11,620 bases of DNA from an uncultured Desulfobacterales bacterium. GTDB lineage: Bacteria > Desulfobacterota > Desulfobacteria > Desulfobacterales > JAFDCJ01. A model generated the notes under the pieces. The model saw only the letters and a list, made by a program, of their open reading frames with translations, had not been told where the DNA came from and made no database searches. Position numbers and translations under genes: made by a program. Every line of letters starts with the position of its first letter. Within the stretch, counting starts at the first letter, position 1. The DNA is taken from NCBI GenBank assembly GCA_945787595.1, contig CALZJV010000524.1, positions 1 through 11,620 on the forward strand, in the 5' to 3' direction. Positions 7,161 to 11,620 of this stretch are shown here, one piece after another.

Positions 7161-7376
7161 AAAAGAATTTTGGCCTCATGTTAATTGTATCCTGATATAG
7201 CGCGCCGTCCTAATTTTGGATATCATTTTTTGATCACGCTTTTATCTGATCTGTCTTTTTTGATAAGCCAATGCACTTCCATCATTTGCATACAGCTTGT
7301 TTTACCGCCTGATGTGGTCAAGGTTACGCTGCCGGCATATCTAACCAAGTCGAAAAAAATGAGCCAAAATTCTTTT
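7161..7376. repeat. 216-bp element bounded by ~18-bp inverted repeats
   Basis: The left end aaaagaattttggcctcat (7161-7179) pairs with the right end atgagccaaaattctttt (7359-7376), with one bulged base. The interior is AT-rich and has no credible gene: a 65-codon open frame from 7185 runs into the right arm and looks incidental. The element is 3 bases away from its neighbours on both sides. The size and ends fit a non-autonomous miniature transposable element. No target-site duplication could be confirmed. Confidence 0.6.
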
Positions 7377-7379
7377 GAT

Positions 7380-7494
7380 TAACTCCATTCATAAGCCACC
7401 GGCATCGTTTAGGTTTGGATCAATGACCCCCCGGTAACGGTAGAACCTTTTCAATTCTACCCCGATAGATCGGGGTGGCTTATGAATGGAGTTA
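7380..7494. repeat. Perfect 21-bp inverted repeat element (115 bp)
   Basis: taactccattcataagccac plus c (7380-7400) is exactly complementary to 7474-7494. The 73-base centre contains a second hairpin, ggtagaa/ttctacc (7439-7445 with 7455-7461). Its borders are compact and it abuts the preceding element, so it may be another miniature element or a structured RNA. The right arm contains an ATG that opens a short frame (7482-7601). Confidence 0.7.
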
Positions 7495-7601
7495 GAAACC
7501 TGGGGAATTCGTACGTTGCCAAATTGACATTTAGCGAAACCGTCAAAGGTATTCCAAATGATAAAGAATATGCAATTGAGTGTCAAACCTTAATTAGTTA
7601 A
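7482..7601 (+). CDS. Possible 39-residue small protein or gene remnant
   Basis: The frame from ATG 7482 reads 39 codons to TAA. Its composition is protein-like, with SYVAKLTFSETVKG and NDKEYAIEC segments and no long low-complexity run. The start lies in the right arm of the 7380-7494 inverted repeat and has only a GGGGTGG stretch 4 bases upstream. It could be a small protein, the tail of a decayed gene fused to the element, or chance. No family was recognised. Confidence 0.15.
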   Translation: MNGVRNLGNSYVAKLTFSETVKGIPNDKEYAIECQTLIS

Positions 7602-7624
7602 TGAAAAGACGGCTTATTTTCAGC

Positions 7625-7674
7625 TTGACAAAGATTCTCATTTTCTAATAATCGTTATAAATCATTATCATTCT
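7625..7674 (+). promoter_or_regulatory. Fur-box-like operator with -35 element, no obvious target gene
   Basis: A perfect -35 hexamer TTGACA (7625-7630) is followed by AT-rich sequence with TAATAA at 7646-7651 as a possible -10. Over and downstream of it lie GATTCTCATT and aatcattatc (7660-7669); the latter equals one full half of the Fur consensus. Overlapping GATAAT-type hexamers on the minus strand add to the resemblance. The next gene, usp, starts about 330 bases downstream, beyond a GC-rich repeat block. It may be the leftover of an iron-regulated gene or a distant promoter for usp. Confidence 0.4.
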
Positions 7675-7716
7675 ACATATATCGAAATCCAACCCGGACA
7701 AGCCGGAATTGAATAT

Positions 7717-7901
7717 CGATCCGCCGGAGGCGGAAAGATTTGTGGTATCGCTCTCCGAGGCGTAGGCGCTGCAACCCCTACGAGCCGGAGGCTTCGCTCT
7801 GTCTTTTCTATTAAAATCGATAGCATTCCTCTCCGAGCTGTAGGATCTACCCTCCGGGGCGTAGTCACAGTCCCCTACGGGACGGAGTCGAGCCGGAGGC
7901 T
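7717..7901. repeat. GC-rich mosaic repeat cluster, second block
   Basis: It contains ccgccggaggcgg (about 7721-7733), ctccgaggcgtaggc (7753-7767), tacgagccggaggc (7779-7792), ctccgagctgtagg (7831-7844) and agccggaggc (7891-7900). The units match those at 5411-5541 directly or inverted and can pair within the block. It separates the Fur-like promoter from the usp gene. No coding content is apparent. Confidence 0.6.
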
Positions 7902-7938
7902 AAAATATTCAATCTGGCTATGGCATAAAGCATGTGCA

Positions 7939-7971
7939 AACATGTTGTCAGATAATGGCCCTTAAGGGCCT
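7939..7971 (+). repeat. 35-bp dispersed repeat, copy 3 (33 bases aligned)
   Basis: It shares aacatgttgtcagataatg with copy 1 without a gap and closes with ttaagggcct. Its inner part forms the 12-bp palindrome gcccttaagggc. It lies about 35 bases upstream of the usp start codon, in the same strand sense as the gene, comparable to copy 2 before the kinase gene. A promoter, operator or mobile-element end are all possible. Confidence 0.75.
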
Positions 7972-8006
7972 AAAAGGGGTTTTTTTTAACGATAGGAGGA
8001 GTGAAC

Positions 8007-8510
8007 ATGGCTAAAAAAAAAGCAGATAAAGACATCCTGTTGGTGGCGGTAGATTTTTCTCCCTATTCAGAGCAGGCCCTGTGTTTTGCCGGCCAACTGG
8101 CGGAAAAACTAAAGGCCCAGCTTCTGGTTCTCCATGTTATCCATGATCCTGCCGAAGCACCCGGTTTTTATGCTCAGAAGGGGAAAAAGAAAAAATTCCT
8201 CAAATCCATGGAAGAAGCCGCCGAAGAAATGATGGAAGAATTTCTTTTAAAAATGCGTCAAGCCCATCCCGACATAGTGCCGATTAAAAAAGCCAAACCG
8301 CTATTGGTGGTCGGCACACCGGTAACGCGGATTGTGGAAGTCGCCGAAAAGAAGCAGGTTGGCATGATTATCATCGGAAGTCACGGTCGCACCGGGTTAG
8401 CCCAGTTGCTGATTGGTTCAAAGGTCCAGCGGGTGGTACAACTGTCACCCGTCCCGGTAACGGTCGTCAAAACCCCCCCGGGGAATGTAAATTTTTGCAA
8501 TCCGGTATAA
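8007..8510 (+). CDS. Universal stress protein (UspA family)
   Basis: This is a 167-residue cytoplasmic protein with the Usp alpha/beta fold. The N-terminal strand and acidic residue ILLVAVDFSPYSEQAL (10-25) and the C-terminal nucleotide loop GSHGRTG...GS (124-138) match the ATP-binding G-2x-G-9x-G-S/T pattern of the family, so it probably binds ATP. The middle has a lysine-rich then glutamate-rich stretch (residues 58-80). ATG 8007 is chosen because AGGAGGA lies at 7994-8000; a GTG at 8001 would abut that site. The stop is 12 bases before the ATG of the Na/Pi cotransporter gene, with AGGAGA between, so the two form an operon. A role alongside phosphate uptake or stress is inferred from position only. 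Confidence 0.92.
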   Translation: MAKKKADKDILLVAVDFSPYSEQALCFAGQLAEKLKAQLLVLHVIHDPAEAPGFYAQKGKKKKFLKSMEEAAEEMMEEFLLKMRQAHPDIVPIKKAKPLLVVGTPVTRIVEVAEKKQVGMIIIGSHGRTGLAQLLIGSKVQRVVQLSPVPVTVVKTPPGNVNFCNPV

Positions 8511-8522
8511 AGGAGATATCAA

Positions 8523-8903
8523 ATGAAATCGCTCGATTCTCGTCGTACCCTGTTGCTGGGATTCATCGGATTATTTTTTCTCATGTTGCTCTCACCCTTG
8601 CCTGCCCAGGCCGCCGCTGCTTCAGAATCCAAAGAAATCAGCTGGTTTTTTCTGGTTGTCGGGTTGCTCGGAGGTCTATCCCTGTTTCTGTATGGGATGG
8701 AAAGAATGAGCGACGCTTTAAAGAATGTGGCCGGGGAAAAAATGAAGGATATCCTGGGACTGTTGTCGAACAACCGTTTCGGTCACCACGGTGATGCTGG
8801 TGGGTTTTGTAAGCGCCGGCTTGATGTCGCTTTCTCAAACCATCGGCGTAATTATGGGCTCAAACATCGGCACCACCATCACAGCTCAGATTGTGGCATT
8901 TAA
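8523..8903 (+). pseudogene. Na+/Pi cotransporter, N-terminal part (frame broken near 8780)
   Basis: This is the start of a sodium:phosphate cotransporter gene of the NptA/PF02690 type. ATG 8523 has AGGAGA 6 bases upstream. Residues 1-33 look like a signal sequence ending in LPAQAAAAS. A first membrane helix with GLSLFLYGMERMSDALK follows, then MKDILGLLSNNRF to residue 86 (base 8780). Family members continue with a segment leading to the first QSSS motif and then VTTVMLVGF. Here that segment is missing and the frame changes, so residues after 86 (His-rich, ending at 8903) are unrelated to the family. The true continuation is in another frame from about 8779. Confidence 0.85.
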
Positions 8904-9702
8904 GGTGACCAAATATGCCTTGCTGCTGGTGGCCATCGGCTTTGGAATGCTTTTTGCGTCTAAAAAAGAAAAAATCCAGCAATACGGCTATATGATTATG
9001 GGATTGGGAATGATTTTTTTCGGCATGGGAGTGATGAGCGAGGCCATGAAACCGTTAAGGGCTTACCAGCCCTTTCTCGATTTGATGACCCAGATGTCCA
9101 ACCCGGTGTTGGGTATTCTGGTAGCGGCCCTTTTTACGGCCTTGGTGCAATCCAGTTCCGCCACCACGGGGGTGATCATCGTCCTGGCGATGCAGGGGTT
9201 GATCAGCCTGAAGGCGGGCATCGCCTTGTCATTCGGCGCCAATATCGGAACGTGTGTGACGGCCTTTTTAGCCTCGATCGGCAAACCGCGTGAGGCGCTG
9301 CGCGTATCCGTCGTACATGTGCTCTTCAATGTGGTCGGCGTGCTGATTTTTTTGCCCTTTATCGGGCCCTTTGTCAGGTTCGTGGTTTCCATCTCCCCCT
9401 CGCCCGCCGAAGGACTGACCGGCCTACAGGCCGCCGCCGCGGTGCTGCCACGCCAGGTGGCCAACGCCCACACCATTTTCAATGCCACCTGCGCCCTTGT
9501 TTTTCTTCCGCTTGTCACTTATTTTGCCCGAATAGTCTACCGCTTGGTGCCCGATAAGCCCCTGGCGGAGGTTGAAGAAATCCAGCCCAAATATTTGAGT
9601 GAGATGCTGCTTCATACACCCAGTCTGGCCCTGGATGCCGCCCGGCATGAAATCAAACGGATGGGCAAACGGGTGGATCTAATGAATTGCCGGCCGTATT
9701 GA
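8791..9702 (+). pseudogene. Na+/Pi cotransporter, central membrane part
   Basis: This is the main transport domain of the same cotransporter. Family sequence already reads SVTTVMLVGF from base 8779, so GTG 8791 is probably not a real start. GSNIGTTITAQ belongs to the first repeat. The second repeat is intact: ALVQSSSATTGVIIVLAMQG near residues 117-136, counted from 8791, and GANIGTCVTAF. Several hydrophobic helices follow, then NAHTIFNATCALVFLPLV. The frame leaves family sequence after EIKRMGKRV (about 9675) and stops at 9702, while the PhoU-like part continues in a third frame. A protein read from here would lack the first QSSS motif. Confidence 0.85.
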
Positions 9703-10265
9703 CCGGCAACAAAGAATCGCTGCTGGCAGTGCGGGAAATGTATGAGGAGGTCGATATCTTACACAAACATCTTGTCACATATCTGGCAAACGTCAGCAAG
9801 CTGAAGCTCAATGAATACCAAACCCAAAAAATGATAAGACTCATGGATGCCGTCAATGATCTGGATCACATCGGCGACCTGATAGAAGTCAATATGGTGG
9901 GCCTGGGAGAGCGACGGATTGAAAAAGGATTCAAGATAAGCCAGGAGACCCAAAAGGTGATCAACACCGTCTATCATGTTGTATCCGATGCGCTCAAAGG
10001 CGCCGTGCGGGCGGTTGTCGATGAAGACGATGCTTTTGCCACGCGGGTCATCTCCATGAAATCAGATATGAACCGTCTGGTAGAGCAGGCCGACTTACAT
10101 CAGGCTAAGCGGCTCATTTCCGAAGATTCCGGAAAATTCGAGGCCTATAGCGTGGAAGTCGACATTATCGAAAAGCTCAAACGGATTTACTATCACGCCA
10201 AACGCATGGCCAAAACAGTCGTTGAAATAGAGGAAGAAAAAGTCGCCATGAAGGAGGCAGCCTGA
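9687..10265 (+). pseudogene. Na+/Pi cotransporter, C-terminal PhoU-like domain
   Basis: This is the cytoplasmic helical tail of the cotransporter gene, 192 codons from a TTG at 9687 that lacks a clear ribosome binding site. LPAVLTGNKESL and EEVDILHKHLVTYL begin the PhoU-like region. Two helix-bundle halves follow, with VNDLDHIGDLIEVN and YHAKRMAKTVVEIEEEK. In intact homologues this tail is fused to the membrane part and tends to act in regulation. Joining the three parts spans 1743 bases, about the normal length for the family. The shift from the preceding frame corresponds to a net loss of 3n+1 bases. It could be translated separately only if an unrecognised start exists. Confidence 0.8.
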
Positions 10266-10369
10266 AGCAAGGCTCGCGGAAATAAATATCAATCACTAAT
10301 CCGGCGGCGGATTTAGATATTGTAATTTGGTGCTTGTAATTTGTTATTTCCGGTTTATCCGGCTTAGGG

Positions 10370-10744
10370 TTACATTTTCCCTTTTATTTCTTCGATGGTC
10401 AGCAATCCGACCAACCGGTCCTCCTCCAGCACCGGCATGTGGCGGATGCGCTTTTTCGTCATCAAAGATAGACACTTGCCCACTTTCATGTCAGGGCTGA
10501 TGTGAATGACATCTGAGGTCATGATCTCCCGCACCAGGGTTTTCTTGGAGCTTTTGCCCTTGAGGATCACCTTGCGGGCGTAGTCCCGCTCGGAAATAAT
10601 TCCCACCATCTTTTTCTTTTCAAGCACCACCAGTGCACCGATCTCTTTTTTCGCCATCAGCGCCAGGGCATCGTAAACTGTCTCATCCGGCGCGACGGTG
10701 TCCACATCGCGTCCAATGGAATCTAATAGCTTTTTAATCCGCAT
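10370..10744 (-). CDS. Tandem CBS-domain protein (paralogue 2)
   Basis: This is a 124-residue cytoplasmic protein consisting of two CBS domains. The first includes TVYDALALMAKKEIGALVVL (22-41) and MVGIISERDYARKVIL (46-61). The second includes VREIMTSDVIHISPD (71-85) and MTKKRIRHMPVLEEDRLVGL (95-114). The SERDYARK segment at the end of the first domain is closer to the standard CBS consensus than the SKRNFTRK of paralogue 1. AAAGGA lies 8 bases before ATG 10744. The gene converges with the broken Na/Pi cotransporter, about 105 bases apart, with a small aatccg/cggatt hairpin at about 10298-10313 between them. A nucleotide-sensing role is inferred from the family; the partner is unknown. Confidence 0.9.
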   Translation of the reverse strand: MRIKKLLDSIGRDVDTVAPDETVYDALALMAKKEIGALVVLEKKKMVGIISERDYARKVILKGKSSKKTLVREIMTSDVIHISPDMKVGKCLSLMTKKRIRHMPVLEEDRLVGLLTIEEIKGKM

Positions 10745-10959
10745 AATAATTTTCCTTTAAAAAAGTAGGGCTTCCGAGTAATGCTGAAGGCATCCCTTGA
10801 TCCAACTCATACAGAGAATGCCGCCGGTGAAAATGTCATCGGCCTTTTCCACGTACCGCCTAAAAAACATAGCCGGCGGGCAAAAAGTTCATGGGCAATC
10901 CGGCTCAAAGGGTTGGGTTGCCTCTTTCTTACGTCAGATTTTTAACGGGCTTTTGACTG

Positions 10960-11253
10960 TTAATGGCTCAAGGTTTCATAAATTTCGTAAAAGGATTTTT
11001 CTCCGATCAGAGAATCTACTTTGTGCTGAATATCTCTTCTTTCTTGGCTTTGCGACCATTTCTTCCAGTCGTCGGACGTTTCCCATTCGCTGATGACCAT
11101 GAAATCTCCGGGATCATCCAGGCTTCTTAATGTTTCACCCGAAATATAACCGGCCTGTTCTTTTGCATGGGACCGCATTTCGCTGAGCAGCGGAAGCAGT
11201 TCCTCGGGTTGTTCGATCTTCCATTTACGTTTAATAATAACTTTAATGGGCAT
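10960..11253 (-). CDS. Antibiotic biosynthesis monooxygenase (ABM)-like small protein
   Basis: This is a 97-residue soluble protein with the ferredoxin-like ABM layout: a first strand IKVIIKRKWKI, a helix PEELLPLLSEMRSHAKEQAGYISGE, a strand GDFMVISEWETSDDWKKW (57-74) and a C-terminal helix SQERRDIQHKVDSLIGE. Such proteins act as heme or quinol-type monooxygenases or simply as dimeric stress proteins, so the name does not fix a substrate. ATG 11253 is preferred over an upstream ATG at 11277 because AAGGAGG lies at 11259-11265. A small ggggc/gcccc hairpin lies at 11298-11310 upstream. It stands alone between repeats and the CBS gene. Confidence 0.8.
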   Translation of the reverse strand: MPIKVIIKRKWKIEQPEELLPLLSEMRSHAKEQAGYISGETLRSLDDPGDFMVISEWETSDDWKKWSQSQERRDIQHKVDSLIGEKSFYEIYETLSH

Positions 11254-11321
11254 TTTGTCCTCCTTGTTTCTATTCACATTCGAATACTTTCAAGTTAGGG
11301 GCTTCGCCCCAATTGGAAAAG

Positions 11322-11518
11322 TGGAGTGATGGAATGGTGGAATGATGGAATGGTGGAATGATGGGTTTGAAGGAATTCTGTCTATTATAAATGGTCTATT
11401 CAACTTTATTACACAATATTCCATATTTCCAACATTCCATTATTCCAGATGGCTGAAATTTTGATCTAGCCCCTGATAATCATATAAACTCAATATGTTG
11501 TAGAAATTCCGAGACGTT
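11322..11518. repeat. Long imperfect hairpin element with TGGAATGR arms and conserved tail, copy B
   Basis: Five octamers at 11322-11361 alternate TGGAATGG and TGGAATGA (the first is TGGAGTGA). The flank aaggaattctgtctattata follows at 11370-11389. A right arm of ATTCCA-type units (11415-11447) is complementary to the left. The tail 11489-11518 matches 6655-6684 at 23 of 30 positions and stops 3 bases before a TAA on the minus strand. The layout is the same as in copy A (6441-6684). Confidence 0.6.
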
Positions 11519-11521
11519 AAC

Positions 11522-11620
11522 TTATCCTGGTAATTCCACACCCCTCATTATATTATCTTCCAAGTATCTGATTTCATCAATACCCGATATCGCGATCTCA
11601 GGATCGGTCTCGAGTTCCTC
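11522..11620 (-). CDS. Possible 3' end of a gene entering from the right edge
   Basis: On the minus strand, 32 codons run open from the window edge to TAA at 11522-11524. The translated end contains EELETDPEIAISGIDEIRYL and closes with RGVELPG: acidic, soluble, and not recognised. Support is positional. The repeat tail that lies 3 bases after the CBS stop codon at 6688 also lies 3 bases after this stop. The run is short, so chance remains possible. Confidence 0.4.
   Translation of the reverse strand, partial: EELETDPEIAISGIDEIRYLEDNIMRGVELPG

Noticed and set aside
7185..7382. 65-codon plus-strand open frame
   Set aside because: It lies almost wholly inside the 7161-7376 inverted-repeat element, ends in its right arm region and has no ribosome binding site or family resemblance.
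7921..7940. Sigma-54 promoter (TGGCAT...TGTGC) before usp
   Set aside because: The GG to GC spacing is wrong (not 10 bases), and the -12 element is poor.
7960..7988. Intrinsic terminator at the palindrome and T-run before usp
   Set aside because: The T-run does not directly follow the palindrome, and there is no gene upstream on that strand to terminate.
9063..9518. 151-codon minus-strand open frame
   Set aside because: It is antisense to the membrane domain of the Na/Pi cotransporter, whose family motifs are clear; the frame is a shadow.
10797..11093. 98-codon plus-strand open frame
   Set aside because: It overlaps the ABM gene antisense and has no ribosome binding site or recognisable motif; the 215-base gap 10745-10959 otherwise shows nothing.
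11322..11361. Tandem octamers resembling a CRISPR array
   Set aside because: Units are contiguous 8-mers without spacers; repeat length and layout do not fit CRISPR.

Overview
The window looks like a chromosomal segment from a deltaproteobacterial, probably Desulfobacterales-like, anaerobe. That placement is an inference from three things: the mix of PiT and Na/Pi phosphate transporters with Usp, CBS and large sensor-kinase genes; a near-balanced base composition; and intergenic DNA crowded with short octamer-type and GC-rich repeats. No rRNA, tRNA, CRISPR array, complete insertion sequence or phage gene was recognised.

Layout. Positions 2-1139 (+) hold the 3' part of a PiT phosphate permease, broken near 770-780. 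Positions 1421-5268 (-) hold a two-gene signalling operon with a 4-base overlap: a large HAMP-PAS histidine kinase with a helical sensor, followed by an FHA-PPP protein phosphatase. A 35-bp repeat sits at each end of this operon in inverted orientation, and a third copy lies before the Usp gene. Positions 5769-6416 (-) encode a P-loop protein of unknown role. Positions 6688-7062 (-) encode a two-CBS-domain protein. From 7063 to 8006 there is no convincing gene, but there are three back-to-back inverted-repeat elements, a Fur-box-like promoter with no obvious target, and a GC-rich mosaic repeat. Positions 8007-10265 (+) carry usp followed by a Na/Pi cotransporter-PhoU gene that is broken twice. 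Positions 10370-10744 (-) encode a second CBS protein, a paralogue of the first. Positions 10960-11253 (-) encode a small ABM-domain protein. The right edge may hold the 3' end of another minus-strand gene.

The most notable pattern is that both phosphate transporters are disrupted while every other sizeable gene is open. Each transporter family is built from two inverted internal repeats, each carrying a signature motif (GANDxANA in PiT, QSSS in Na/Pi). In each gene one of the two motif copies is missing and the frame shifts at the junction. This could be genuine parallel inactivation of phosphate uptake or a recurrent sequencing/assembly fault; the sequence alone cannot decide.

The second notable theme is the modular intergenic repeat DNA: inverted arms of octamer repeats, shared tails placed 3 bases from stop codons, and one repeat segment that supplies the C-terminal codons of the P-loop protein. 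The kinase and FHA-PPP phosphatase together suggest a signalling module linking histidine-kinase sensing to Ser/Thr dephosphorylation.
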